Assembly (NCBI RefSeq): GCF_005239225.2
Contig: NC_133300.1
Coordinates: 1,474,848-1,538,847 of the forward strand
Direction of reading: 5' to 3'
Source of the DNA: Populus alba
Lineage: Eukaryota > Streptophyta > Magnoliopsida > Malpighiales > Salicaceae
Length of the DNA: 64,000 bases
This document shows, piece after piece, positions 35,248 to 46,952 of this stretch. The translations under genes were made by a program, and so were the position numbers. Under the pieces are notes generated by a model that worked only from the letters and a program-made list of their open reading frames with translations, searched no databases and had not been told where the DNA came from. Within the stretch, counting starts at the first letter, position 1. Each line of letters begins with the position of its first letter.

Positions 35248-36735
35248 TGATAAGGGAATTTTTAGCATGTATATTTTTCACTATTCATGCTTGATTTTAA
35301 AATATTTTGGATGTGTTACACAAGATAATTAGAATTTTGGATCCCTTTTTGAACTATTGACCTCGTGGGAAATTAATGTGTTTTCAGATATTAGGTTACT
35401 AAGCAGGCAAAGCCCAATAATAAAACTGAACAATGATTCATTATGTGCTGCAAAAAAGCTATACAACTTAGTTCTAGATGTTCGGCACCATTTTCAAATA
35501 GCTAAGATGAAGGTCTACAAAACATATGAAGGGCATATAACTCAGTTTTGTTGTTTCAAAACCCAAAAAGCGAGTTGAAAAACAAGGATTGAACCAGCCC
35601 GAAATTCCTGCACTGCAAAGACTGTTTCGGTTTATGGCCCTTATCTCACCGCTTAGAGGTCCAAAAATTGCAAGATCAGTTTCTTTGGAAAGAAAATTTT
35701 ATTCTCTACAATTTCTCCAGAAATAGAGATCTTTGCATTCACACACTTTCTACCTCAAATCTGGCCCACAATGTCTGAGTAGGAAGGAATTCAATGTAGA
35801 AAAGAAAACTTTCCTCATTACTGCAGGGGTAGAAAAGCCACAATATAAAATAAGAGAAGGGGGGTCTGAAAACAGGGGAGTGAAGACACGTAGAAACCCT
35901 ACAACATATAAAAGAAAAATAGAGGAGACGACACCAACATGAACAAAAAAAAAGAACAGAGGCGAAAATATAGAAGATTGGGAGGACACCTATTTATTTT
36001 CCACTGCAATTCTCTGCTTTTGAGTGATGTTCATCGTATCAAGTTTGTTTCTATTTAATTTAACTATGGAGTAGATTTTTATTCTGAGATTTTTGATGTA
36101 ACCTTACTATGAATATCTGAACAATTTCTTCGATTGAATTATTACATTAAGATGTTGAGTATTTCATTCTATGTGTAATGCTTGCGTGTGTTTGGCCAAC
36201 ATTTGCATGATTTAGAATTCAATTTGAAACTCAGAAGTGATAATTGTTTTAGCTATTGTTTGAAATACCTTAAGAAATCTATAGGATACAGATATCCTAG
36301 GAACTTTTGTAATTGTTACAGGTTTTACAGTACTTAATAAATTTCGACAAGTTCAGAACTTTCATAGAGTATATGAAATTTGTTTGTCGAAATAATTTGT
36401 TCATGCTCGAGAGAGATTAATATTTACATTAGGAAAACCTGATTATCAACATTAGGAGTAATTAATTTAATTGAGAAAGTTCACATAGGCATAGTTACAG
36501 TAAGTCAGAAATCCTAGAACCAGTACAATTGAATTCATTAATATTTAATCAATTGGTTGTTAGTTTTTAATCATTAATTTTTGTTTCATAAACTACGTCA
36601 TTCGATTCCTCAAATAGATCATAATTGAAAAGACTTTGGTAATTAGTAGTAATTTTTACAAATCCTCGTGGGACGATACTCTACTCATCACTTTATTACT
36701 TGTTACGATTTGTGCACTTGCAAAATTAACCAACA
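35248..36735 (+). repeat. 5' LTR of the inner Athila element
   Basis: 1488 bp, starting TGATAAGGGAATTTTTAGCA and ending AATTAACCAACA. It contains the unit also seen at 34805. The short frames at 35357 and 35733 are LTR sequence and not genes. Confidence 0.85.
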
Positions 36736-36741
36736 AGTTTT

Positions 36742-36759
36742 TGGCGTTGCTGCTAAGGA
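36742..36759 (+). other. Degenerate tRNA-Asp primer binding site
   Basis: TGGCGTTGCTGCTAAGGA, six bases after the LTR. The intact form, TGGCGCCGTTGCCGG, is seen in the second Athila element at 59356. Several mutations, including loss of part of the pairing core, suggest that this copy can no longer prime efficiently. Confidence 0.75.
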
Positions 36760-36854
36760 TTTTAGAAAAAATTACTAATAATATCAATTTAAATTAAATT
36801 TGATCTAATTTGATTGCCTTTTATCTTCAGCTCTTTAGGTGTATTGTCTAGTGC

Positions 36855-38175
36855 ATGAGAAGCAACAAAAACCAACCGTTGCTATCTTATAATCCTGAGA
36901 TTGAGAGAACTGCAAAGGGATTAAGAAAGAAAACGCGAGAGACTCAAAACAGTTTAGGCATCATGGTAGACAATGAAAATCTTGAGCAAGATACATGGGC
37001 ATTGAGAGATTTTTCTCTCCCACAGGTGACAGGAATCCATTATGTTATCAGGAAACCAAGGATTGAGGCCAATAATTTTGAGATCAAACCAGCAATACTA
37101 CAGATGATTCAGACCTCAATTCAGTTTTATGGGTTGCCAAGTGATGATCCTAACACCTATATTGCAAGTTTCTTGGAAATTTGCGACACATTTAAGCATA
37201 ATGGCGTTACTGATGATGCCATTCGTCTCAGACTGTTTCCATTTTCTCTGCGAGATAGAGCGAAGAACTGGTTAAACTCCATGCCTGCAGATTTAGTTAT
37301 TAGCTGGGAAGATTTAGCTCAGAAATTCCTTGCTAAATTTTTTCCACCAGCCAAGACAGCAAAAATTCGCATTGAGATACCTAACTTCGCCCAACTTGAG
37401 ATTGAACCATTGTATGAGGCATGGGAGAGATATAAGGATTTGCTTAGGCGATGCCCCCACCATGGACTACCAAAGTGGATGCAGGTGTAGAATTTTTACA
37501 ATGGATTGAATGCCTCCACAAGAACACTAATTGATGCAGCTTCAGGAGGAGCTTTCATGAGTAAGTCACAGGATGATGCTTACAACTTATTGGAAGAAAT
37601 GGCTATGAACAATTACGAATGGCCAAATGAAAGAAGCATATAGAAGAAGACTGTTGGGGTGCACGAAATTGATGCAATCACGACATTAACAACTCAAGTC
37701 CATTCACTAACTCGGCAACTGAAAACCACTCAACTGTCAGCAAATGCCATCCATACAGCGTGTGATTTTTGCCATGGAAATCACACAAGTGAAGAGTGTC
37801 AAGTTGGGAACCCATTCTCTCAAGTAGAGCATGGTGATTTTGTGTCAAACTACAGCCGACAAAACAACCCCTATAGTGCAACATATAATCCCAGTTGGAG
37901 AAATCATCCTAATTTCTCATGGAACAATCAAACTGTCATGAAGAATCCAGCCATGCTATCTTCAAGTGAGCACATGAAAGAGAAATCAAAACTTGAAGAA
38001 GCTATGACACAATTAGCAAACAACACCAGCAGATTCATGACTGAAACAAATACCAATCTACAGAACCAAGCAGCTTCAATTCAAAATTTAGAGGTTCAAG
38101 TTGGTCAGTTAGCCAACATGCTCACGGGTAGATAACAAGGAAATCTACCAAGCACAACTGAAATTAATCCTTAGG
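36855..38175 (+). pseudogene. Athila gag with multiple nonsense codons
   Basis: The ATG at 36855 opens a 211-codon frame with the gag domain (residues about 60-205: [63 protein letters not shown]). TAG at 37488-37490 and another TAG near 37640 interrupt it, but the frame itself is kept, giving a further 158 codons from 37659. A zinc knuckle CDFCHGNHTSEEC has one residue fewer than the usual spacing between the second Cys and the His. TAA at 38133 and TAG near 38173 follow. All stops are single-base changes, typical of an element dead for some time. Confidence 0.85.
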
Positions 38176-38179
38176 AGCA

Positions 38180-39430
38180 ATGCAAGGCCATAACTTTAAG
38201 AAGTGGAAAAGAAGTGAAGCAGACTGCTGGAAACAAAAGTGCAAGAAGAGAAGAAGAGGAGCAAGTGGCCAAACCAATTCAGAATATGAAAAATCTGATC
38301 CTCTGCCAGAACCAATGCAAGAAATAATGCAGAGAATTCCATTTCCACAACGTCTCAAGAAGAATAAACTTGATAAGCAATTTTCTAAATTTCTTGGTGT
38401 TTAAAAAATTGCAGATTAACATTCCTTTTGCAGATGCTCTTGAACAAATGCCAAGCTATGTGAAATTTCTGAAGGACATCCTCTCAAACAAAAGAAAGCT
38501 AGAGGAGTATGAGACTGTTGCTCTTATTGAGGAATGCAGTGCCATTTTACAGAAGAAACTACCTCCTAAACTTAAGGATCCAGGAAGTTTTACTATACCA
38601 TGTTCCATTGGAAACTCTATATTTGAAAAAGCTTTATGTGATTTAGGTGCAAGTATTAATCTCATCCCTTTATCTATTTTTAACAAGCTTGGGTTAGGTG
38701 AAGCAAGGCCAACCACAGTAACACTGCAGCAAGCTGACAGGTCACTGAAGCATCCAAGAGGAATAATTGAAGATGTACTGGTGAAAGTGGGCAAGTTCAT
38801 CTTTCCAGCAGACTTCATTATACTGGATATGGAGGAGGATAATGAGATTCCTATCTTGCTTAGCCGGCCATTCTTGGCCACTAGAGGTGCGTTAATTGAT
38901 GTGAAGAAAGGGGAGCTGTGATTAAGGGTGAATAAAGACGAGGTGATTTTTAATGTGTTCAAAGCCATCAAACAACCAGATATGGGGGAGAGCTGCTTCA
39001 GCATTCAAGTGGTGCAATCCTTAATTAATGACAAAGTCAAGCTTCCAACTAACCCGTTGGAAGCATGATTGGTAAATATTGTACTGGAAGAGGATGCTGA
39101 GATAGCAGAATATATATGTTGGATGGACTCTTTTGAACATAACCGCAGAAGATACTTTGAAGATTTGGGATAGCCAACACCAAAAATAAAATCAACCAGT
39201 GAACAAACACCGGTTCTGGAATTGCAACCTCTGCTAGAACACCTTCGGTATGCATATCTTGGAGAAGCTTCCACCTATCCTGTGATAGTCTCTGCAAAGC
39301 TGTCCAAAACTGAGGAAGAAAAATTGTTGAGGGTGTTGAGAAAACATAAAGCAGCTCTCGGGTGGGTATTGGCAGATATCAAAGGCATCAGTCCCTCTAT
39401 TTGCATGCATAAAATTCTGTTCGAGGATGA
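38180..39430 (+). pseudogene. Athila protease and lead-in to reverse transcriptase
   Basis: Three frames are used in turn up to about 38400 (frameshifts near 38280 and 38400). Then a 183-codon frame at 38370-38921 holds QINIPFADALEQMPSYVKFL, the protease motif CDLGASINLIP with active-site Asp, and ILLSRPFLATRGALIDV. Stops occur at 38919, near 39066 and near 39170. The last open piece (39222-39440) reads HLRYAYLGE, LRVLRKHKAALGWVLADIKG and CMHKILFED, the region just before the reverse-transcriptase fingers. There the sequence passes into the LTR at 39428. The catalytic region is absent. Confidence 0.84.
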
Positions 39431-40282
39431 AGACACGTAGAAACCCTACAACATAGAAAAGAAAAATAGAGGAGGCGACACCAACAAGAACAAAAAAAAG
39501 AACAGAGGCAAAAATACAGAAGATTGGGAGGACAACCATCTATTTTCCACTGCAATCTCTACTTTTGAGTGATGTTCATCGTATCAAGTTTGTTTCTCTT
39601 TAATTTAACTATGGAGTAGACTTTTATTCTGGGATTTTTTATGTAACCTTACTATGAATATGTGAACAATTTCTTCGATTGAATTATTACATTAAGATGT
39701 TGAGTATTTCATTCTATGTGTAATGCTTGCGTGTGTCTGGCCAACATCTGCATGATTTAGAATTCAATTTGAAACTGAGAAGTGATAATTATTTTAGCTA
39801 TTGTTTGAAATACCTTAAGAAATCTATAGGATACAGATATCCTAGGAACTTTTGTAATCGTTACAGGTTTTACAGTACTTAATAAATTTCGACAAGTTCA
39901 GAAGTACTTTCATAGAGTATATGAAATTTGTTTGTCGAAATAATTTGTTCATGCTCGAGAGAGATTAATATTTACGTTAGGAAAACCTGATTATCAACAT
40001 TAGGAGTAATTAATTTAATCGAGAAAGTTCACATAGGCATAGTTACGGTAAGTCAGAAATCCTAGAACCAGTACAATTGAATTCATTAATATTTAATCAA
40101 TTGGTTGCTAGTTTTTAATCATTAATTTTGTTTGATAAACTACCTCATTCAATTCCTCAAATAGATCATAATTTAAAAGACTTTGGTAATTAGTAGTAAT
40201 TTTTACAAATCCTCGTGGGACGATACTCTACTCATCACTTTTTTACTTGTTATGATTTGTGCACTTGCAAAATTAACCAACA
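39428..40282 (+). repeat. 3' LTR of the inner Athila element, first 630 bp missing
   Basis: Begins inside the LTR at the word TGAAGACACG, which is present both at the pol break and in the 5' LTR at 35881, and ends AATTAACCAACA. The deletion therefore joined pol to the LTR through about 10 bases of shared sequence. Confidence 0.85.
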
Positions 40283-40916
40283 CCTTACTATGAATATGTG
40301 AACAATTTATTCGATTGAATTATTACATTAAGATGTTGAGTATTTCATTCTATGTGTAATGCTTGCGTGTGTTTGGCCAACATCTGCATGATTTAGAATT
40401 CAATTTAAAACTGAGAAGTGATAATTGTTTTAACTATTGTTTGAAATACCTTAATAAATCTAAAGGATAGAGATATCCTAGGAACTTTTGTAATCATTAC
40501 AGGTTTTACAATATTTAATAAATTTCGACAAGTTCAGAACTTTCGTAGAATATATGAAATTTATTTGTCAAAATAATTTATTGATGCTCGAGAGAGATTA
40601 ATATTTACATTAGGAAAACCTGATTATCAACATTAGGAGTAATTAATTTAATCGAGAAAGTTCACATAGACATAGTTACGGTAAGTTAGAAATCCTAGAA
40701 CCAATACAATTGAATTCATTAATATTTAATCAATTGGTTGTTTGTTTTTAATCATTAATTTTTGTTTCATAAACTATCTAATTCGATTCCTCAAATAGAT
40801 CATAATTTAAAAGACTTTGGTAATTAGTAGTAATTTTTACAAATCCTCGTGGGACAATACTCTACGAATCACTTTATTACTTGTTATGATTCGCGCACTT
40901 GCGAAATTAACCAACA
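40283..40916 (+). repeat. Older Athila-type LTR, right part
   Basis: Continues the LTR interrupted at 35247, starting with the duplicated CCTTA and ending GCGAAATTAACCAACA. It is more diverged from the inner LTRs than they are from each other, as expected for the older insertion. No internal region follows, so it is a solo or truncated LTR. Confidence 0.82.
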
Positions 40917-41797
40917 ATGAGTTTGCTAAAGTAACCCAGGTTGTCTGGTTTACAAGTTTGGTGAGTTGTATTCTTAAAAGAAAAATTGAACTTGACTTTT
41001 TTTTATAGAATATTTTTTTCTCATATAATTAAAATACCAATTTTAGAGAAATATCATGTTACTAAACTTTGTAAAGTAACAAAAATTAAAGAGTGTGAAT
41101 AAACCATTATTCATCCACACACATTGCACTGTGAATGACAATGATAATCCATAGTGTTTTGCTTTCTTTCATTTTTCATTTTTTTTTGTTATGATTTTTT
41201 TTCTTAAATTTGTTTTTGTTGATTTTATCTTTTAATATTGAGATGGTTAAGAATTTGATTTTATAATTTGTTTCCTTTTATTTTACATTTCTATAAGGTT
41301 AATATGATTTGTGGGTTTGCCAAGGTAACCTAAGTTGCCCTAGTTTACGAGTTTGGTGAGGCTGTCTTTTTTTTTTTTTTAATTAAACTTGACTTTTTTA
41401 TTGTCTGTTTTTTTCTTATATAGTTAAAAAAATAATTTCAAAAAAAGTTATGTTATTAAACTTTATAAAGTCTATGGACATATTTGTCTGGTTGACTTGG
41501 TTTGTGGATCTAACAAGATTAACTTTTTTACATTAGTTTTTTTTTCCATCCTTGGATACTGGGTTAATTGAGAATTTAGTTTCATAATTGATTTTTTTCA
41601 CCTTTTATGAGGTTATCATGATCTTAAAAAAAATCTCGGTATTAAGTTGGTTTTTGATTCCACAATCATCTATTTTTATTATTATATAGTTAAATAAAAA
41701 GTAATTTAAAAAACAAATTCTAATCATAGTGGAGCCCATGACCCAATTTACAGGTTTGACATTTTAGCTCGGCTTATCCGATTCACAGGTTTGATGA
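40917..41797. repeat. Dispersed repeats between Athila LTR and CACTA end
   Basis: Contains two related blocks (TTTGCTAAAGTAACCCAGGTTG near 40923 and TTTGCCAAGGTAACCTAAGTTG near 41317), about 395 bp apart. The TAGTGGAGCCCATGA block near 41741 belongs to the repeat seen at 16870 and 17410. No gene is seen. Confidence 0.55.
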
Positions 41798-42760
41798 CAC
41801 TACAAGATTTAACAGTTTTAATGACGGAATTTTTCCGTCGATATAAGACACATATTCCGTTGGTAATTAATTTACCAACAAAATTACCGACAGAAATTAT
41901 CCGTCGGTGAATCTTTCATCGGTAATTCTTTATCCGTTGGTAATAAAAAAAATATTATTACCGATGGATTTACTAATAGAACAGACGCGTCTGTAATAAT
42001 ATTTTTTTATTACCAACAGATTTACCAACGGATATACCAACGGAATTCCATCGGTAATTCCGTCAGTAATTATTTAAAAACATTTCAAAAAATATTTCAT
42101 TTTTATAAAATTATAAAACAATTAAAATTAACATAAATCAACACTCTATAATATATACTCAAAATGCTTGGAAAAAAGAATAAGAAAATCAACTCAAACA
42201 AATTTGCAACAAATAAATAAAATGAAAAAATAAATTCAACTAAAAAAATTCATATGAAAAAAATGAAGTTGCAATTGCTAAAAATTTTAAAAATCCTATA
42301 AATAAATCAACTAAAAATTGATCTCTTATGAAAAAAAAAATCTCACAACAACATTTATACAATTATTAAGAACAAAAACTACTAAAAATAAAATAAAAAA
42401 CAAATATAGTGAAAACAAATCATGAAAAAAGAAAGAAAAAAGAAAAATCTTACCTTAATATAGTTGGAAGTGAAGCTAAGGAGAGAGAAAAAAAATTTGT
42501 AAAGCATATTAATTAAAAAAAAAAACTAAGAGGATAAAAGAAGAAAGAAGAAGAAGACATACTCAAGCATGGAGGAAAAGAGAAGGAGATGAGGAGAGAA
42601 AAAAAGAGAAAGAAATAGATATTGATGTCTTTTATATATAGTGAAGAAGAAGAAGAAGAATAAGAAATAAGTCTATCTCGTGTGAAATAAGGGGATTCAG
42701 GTTTTTTATTAAGGCGTGTTAGCGACAAATTTACCGACAGAAAATTGAATATATTTAATT
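41798..42760 (-). mobile_element. CACTA transposon end, truncated
   Basis: Begins with CACTACAAGA at 41798, the signature terminus of CACTA (En/Spm) elements, preceded by TGA as a possible 3-bp duplication. The next 250 bp carry variants of ACCGACGGA and TCCGTCGGT. After an A-rich middle comes a minus-strand promoter-like part with a TATA sequence at 42631-42640. The subterminal motif returns at 42733-42740 (TTACCGACAG). No second terminus TCTTGTAGTG is present, so the right end is lost. It resembles a much-reduced version of the element at 53208. Confidence 0.8.
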
Positions 42761-42774
42761 TAAATTTTCAACTT

Positions 42775-42919
42775 TGTAAAATGTTTTTAGAAAATTTGGT
42801 CTTGTTATCATATCATTAAATAAAAAATAATTAAAAAAATTAAAAAAATTAAAACTAGTTGGAGTCTATTATTCGAGTAGCAAGTTTGAAGAGTTAAACC
42901 ATGAAACTAGGATTAATCT
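42775..42919 (+). repeat. Dispersed repeat, further copy
   Basis: TGTTATCATATCATTAAATA, an A-rich stretch, GGAGTCTATTATTCGAG and GAGTTAAACCATGAAAC match the second copy at 17560-17690. It probably continues the copy broken at 41797 by the CACTA insertion. Confidence 0.6.
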
Positions 42920-44670
42920 TGTCACACCTGACATCACGGCGGCCTTAAAAATAAAATCATGGAAAGAACGGATTTCTGGCATCCTATTCTTTGATGGGGA
43001 ACGGTCTTGTTTAAGGAGTCACCACCTAGTATTATGGTTACTAGGAACCCTAACTGGTCTACAGAGATTTTATGGTTCGGGACTGGTTACGTAAAAGGGA
43101 AGATATTATCACCCCTTAAATGTTCTGTCTGAGGCAAACTGCATTGCTGATTTTGTCCTAAATTGTTAAACATTTATTAGTTTAGGCTATGATAATTTGC
43201 TTATAATATTCATAATTGTGACGTCAATGAATATTGAACTACGGATACTTCCAACTTTGGTGTTAGTAAATATTACATAGCTATAAAATAAATTTAGATC
43301 AATATTTTTATTCCTGACTCTAGCATCAATGAATAAACAAAATAAAATAATTTTATTTTTTAGGCATGCACATATTCTTTTTAGCTAAATGAAATAAAAT
43401 ACAATAAAATAAAATAAATTTAAATAAGTATTTTTATTCCTGACTCTAGCGTCAGTGAATAAACCAATAAAATAAATTTATATTATTTTATTCATGCATA
43501 CACACATATTTTTTATTTTTTTGAGCTGGGCCCAGCTAATCCATATGGGCTGGGCTAGGCCCAGCCAACCCGAGCTAGTGGCCTGGCTGGGCTAAGCAAC
43601 ACGCGTGTGCTGATGTACACATGTTGCTACAATGTGCAAGTGAATTAAAATTCACTTACATAGTGTAAATGCCAATTAACTGCAACACTATGAGAAGAAG
43701 AAGTCGCTTGCCTGGTCTGCTGGAGGCGAAGGCGTGCGGTTGCTGATCAACCAGCCTATTTCTTGCTTTCCCTGCCTCTAGTCTTTTCTGTCTAGTTCTC
43801 TGGATTTCTTTTGATTTTTCTGTGGGTGTGGTTCGTTTGTCAGTTCTCTTTGATTCCCTATCTCCCTCTTGGTTTTCTGTTTCTCTGTGCTTGCTGAGAG
43901 ACAGAGGAAGATGATGATATATGAAGGTGTGGTGGCTGACAAAAACTTCCCCTCCACCTCTGTCTCGTTCGTTCTCCTCCTTTTTCTCTTTAATCTCCTT
44001 TCAGTGATCTCTCTGTTTTTCCCCTGTGTTTTTTTTCTGTTTTGGTTCCTGCTCTGCCCCCTGTTTTTTCTTGTTTCAGTGCCTTGTGTTACTCGTCTTC
44101 CACTTGTTCTCTGTTTCCAGTGTTTTTCCTCCCTTGCTGTGAGGCTTTTCTCTGGCTTTTATAAAGCCAGAGAAGGTCGTGTGTTCATGCCTTCAGAAAT
44201 GGCAAGCATCGTGGAGGCGAGAGATTGTGGGCGCGAGATACTGGAATTCCCCTGTTGAATCGGTCTTCAGCCAACAGATGATGAACAATAGGATCCAAAA
44301 CGATGTCATTTATAACTCTTAAAAATTATAATTTGACCCCACAACTTTAATTTCTTCTAATTAAAGCCTAAATTGACTTCAAAATCAATTTTTCTTGCAA
44401 TCAAACCCTCTATAAATTCAATTAAACTAATTTTTGTATTGACTTTTCTTCTCAAATTGAGTTTTCTTTGTCAACAGGACTCTCATTAGTCAAAAAAATA
44501 CTGTTAAATTTCAATCTTTGTATTTTTAACCTTCTCAACCAATTTTTTACCATTTTTTTGAGCATTTTTTCATCCTTTTTTCACTGTTAAATTTTTTTAT
44601 AATATTTTTTTTCCTTTTTGAAGAGAAAAAAAATGAGAATTCGGGAAGAACCCAAAGATGGGTTATGACA
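42920..44670 (-). mobile_element. Solo LTR of the Ogre/Tat-like family
   Basis: 1751 bp. On the minus strand it starts TGTCATAACCC and ends CAGGTGTGACA. The flanks AATCT and ATTTT agree at only three of five positions, so the target duplication is decayed or one end is off by a few bases. Shared marks with 27125-30322 include GGAGTCACCACCTAGTA near 43017, CTAGCGTCAGTGAATAAACC and the GGCCCAGC-rich block near 43550. The plus-strand frame 43869-44258 is a T-rich accident within the LTR. Confidence 0.78.
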
Positions 44671-44895
44671 ATTTTTAATTCATAAACAATAAAGATATGT
44701 AAAATGCTTATAATTATATTTTTTTTTTTATTTAAGTACTCTAATTGATTTTATTTTTCTATTTAAGTACTTGATAAACTAGTGTATGTATATAAATGTG
44801 TTTAAATTAATTTCTATAATAAAAGTATATAAAAAATTCAATAAAACTATCTTTTTATTAATAGATTTGAACTAAAAAAAACCATATATTTTTCA

Positions 44896-44971
44896 AGTAA
44901 TCAAGAGGCAGCCATCCTTCCAATAAAATCATTGTTACTAATGCTATTAACATTTGAATTAATAGCCCCAT
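44896..44971 (-). pseudogene. RLP signal-peptide fragment
   Basis: From ATG at 44971 the minus strand reads MGLLIQMLIALVTMILLEGW then LPLDYL, closely matching the signal peptide of the RLP remnant at 33554 (same Met-Gly-Leu start and Glu/Gln-Gly-Trp-Leu-Pro end). After the LPL the match stops, so only the first 26 codons remain. Some upstream sequence (CCCATCTTAATATAATTG) is also shared with 33554-33570. Confidence 0.78.
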
Positions 44972-45111
44972 CTTAATATAATTGTTGATCAATCATTACT
45001 AAATTGCTACTAGTATAAGTAACTATCTCTTGCAAATGGCAGCTAGAAGTTTCAATTAGAGTTATAATTAGTGTTTTATTTTTTCAATTGTACCAATATG
45101 TTGACTTGTCT

Positions 45112-45116
<5 letters not shown>

Positions 45117-45160
<44 letters not shown>
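45117..45160. repeat. AT microsatellite
   Basis: About 22 AT units without interruption. Confidence 0.95.
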
Positions 45161-45162
<2 letters not shown>

Positions 45163-45239
45163 CAAAATATTAATATAACAAACATAATTTCATTTTAATT
45201 TTAAAGATAAACTAATTTGAAATTATACAATTTAAATTT

Positions 45240-45415
45240 TAAATATAAGTAAAAAACTAAGATTTGAATCGGTATGACTCGATCAATTCAATAAGCTCAA
45301 AGATAGTCTAGACAACTCATAAAAATATAATTTTACTTAAAAAAGTTCAAGATGACATATATTTTTTAAAAAATAATATTGAGATAATAACATATTGAAT
45401 CGATTTTGATCAATA
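45240..45415 (-). repeat. Dispersed repeat, reversed copy
   Basis: AAGATGACAT, a run of A/T, AATATTGAGATAATAACATATTGA and ATCGATTTTG are the reverse complement of the end of the 17410-17712 repeat. It directly precedes the plus-strand LTR at 45421, while 42775-42919 directly precedes the LTR at 42920. Confidence 0.5.
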
Positions 45416-45420
45416 TGTGT

Positions 45421-46313
45421 TGTTGTTACCCATTTTTGGGTTCCCACACAAAAAATGAGAAAAAAAAAAACATTAATATTTGGAAGAAATTCAAAAAATA
45501 ATAGGAGCAAAAAAAAGATGGAATGCCGAAAAATGGCCAAAACTTGGTTGAGGAGGTTCAAAAAGCATAAGGTTGAAATTTGATAGTATATTGTTAATTA
45601 CTGATGAGAGTTCTGTTGATAAAGAAAATTTATATTTCAAAATCAGATGTTTATGGACTCAATTAAATTTTATCTAAGGTTTAATTGAATTTATGGAGGG
45701 TTTGATTGCAAGAAAAATTAATTTAGGCTTTTATTGGAAGAAATTAAAGTTTTATGGTCAAATTACAATTTTTAAGAATTGATTTAGTCAAATCATGGGC
45801 TTAATTGCATAATTATTGAAATTTGATAGCCAATTAGGGACTTGATCGAAACAATTCGAAACCAAGGACTAAATCAGAAAAAGGCACTAAATCAAGGGAT
45901 TTAAGTACAATTCATCTGGGGGGTTTGATTACAAAATTGTCAAAACAACCAGGGACCCAATCAAAAATATTCATTTGAATTGTGAAACGACGTCATTTCG
46001 TTAGACACTATTCATCACCATCTTCAAAGTAGTCGTTTCAGCAGACAGGAACCGTTTCAGCAAGAAATGCCACAAATTATGGGAACGTTTCACGGCTACT
46101 ATTTCTCTACCGTTACCACTGTAATAATGGTCCTGAACGTTTTCATTATAAAAAACGCATGCAGTTTTGGCTATAAAAGGGAGAGGGAGGCGGAGCATAA
46201 GGGAGGAGCAGAGAGGGGAAAGGAAAGAAAAAAAGAAAAAACAAGGGGGAGAACGGAGAGGAAAATAGGGAGAACAGCAGTTCAGCAATTTATATTTTTT
46301 TTTGCAATGTGGT
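45421..46313 (+). mobile_element. Truncated LTR of the same family, opposite orientation
   Basis: Begins TGTTGTTACCCATTTTTGGG and follows the reverse complement of 44670-44280 block by block (GGTTGAGGAGGTT, GATGAGAGTTCTGTTGA, GGGTTTGATTGCAAGAAAAA, GGGACTTGATCGAAAC). It holds the U3 part with a TATA box and stops about 140 bp after it, near 46313. The remaining LTR and any internal region are missing. Confidence 0.78.
46172..46179 (+). promoter_or_regulatory. TATA box of the truncated LTR
   Basis: TATAAAAG followed by a purine-rich leader (GAGAGGGAGG onward). It would drive transcription rightwards into 46.3 kb, where only repeats and a reversed ankyrin fragment lie. Confidence 0.55.
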
Positions 46314-46329
46314 TTTAATTAGCGTTATT

Positions 46330-46920
46330 AAATTTAATTCAAGCCTAACATTTTAATATGAAACCTAACTTGGTTGAGGTTTAGAATAAACCGAGTGAGA
46401 GTTGACCCAATCAAGCCTAATCAACAAGATAAATCAACCCATAATTTAGTTAACTCAGTTAAAAACTAGTTTTACTTTTTTTTAACTATGCAGTTTTGAT
46501 TTTTTCTAAAACAATTCTTAGAATGATACAATTTTAGATTAACACCGGTCAACATAAGCTAACTTATCTGATCTATGACCCAAATCTTGATCCGAGTATT
46601 AGGCCAATCTATAACCTAAACCCTCATCTAGCTATTAATCATGTTTAATAATTTTGGTTGTAATTAATGAACAAGACATTCTTAAAAAAAAATTGTCATA
46701 AATAAAACATTTATTCCCATCCAAATTGAAAACATTCACAAATTGATATAATAGTTATAATATTTATTTTTAATATATATAAAATGAAAAAATTTTAATA
46801 ATTGATTAATATTGTTAAACCATATATGTTTTTTATGATTTTTTTTTTTAATTTCATCTTTTAATATTAAATTTACTTATCTCGATTTCATGATTAGGTC
46901 GACTAAACAACATATATGTT
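46330..46920 (+). repeat. Duplicated block A, copy 1
   Basis: Matches 50130-50650 in the same order: GTGAGAGTTGACCCAATCAA or relative, TTTAGTTAACTCAGTTAAAA, ATCTATGACCCAAATCTTGA, CCAAATTGAAAACATTCACA, ATATTGTTAAACCATATATG and ATCTCGATTTCATGAT. No gene is seen in it. Confidence 0.75.
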
Positions 46921-46952
46921 TTTATGATTTTTTTTCTTCAATTCGGGTCGAC

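Larger units (their letters stand above)
35248..40282 (+). mobile_element. Athila-clade element, internally deleted, nested in its own family
   Basis: 5035 bp flanked by CCTTA (35243-35247 and 40283-40287). Order: 5' LTR, tRNA-Asp-like primer site, gag, protease, then only the lead-in to reverse transcriptase, joined directly to the middle of the 3' LTR. Reverse transcriptase catalytic part, RNase H, integrase and any env-like frame are missing. The 635-bp ends of the two LTRs differ at about 15-20 sites by eye. The clade is judged from gag ([29 protein letters not shown]) and the Asp-type primer site. Confidence 0.87.

Noticed and set aside
43869..44258. 129-codon plus-strand frame with hydrophobic segment
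   Set aside because: T-rich stretch within the solo LTR at 42920-44670; its hydrophobicity follows from composition.
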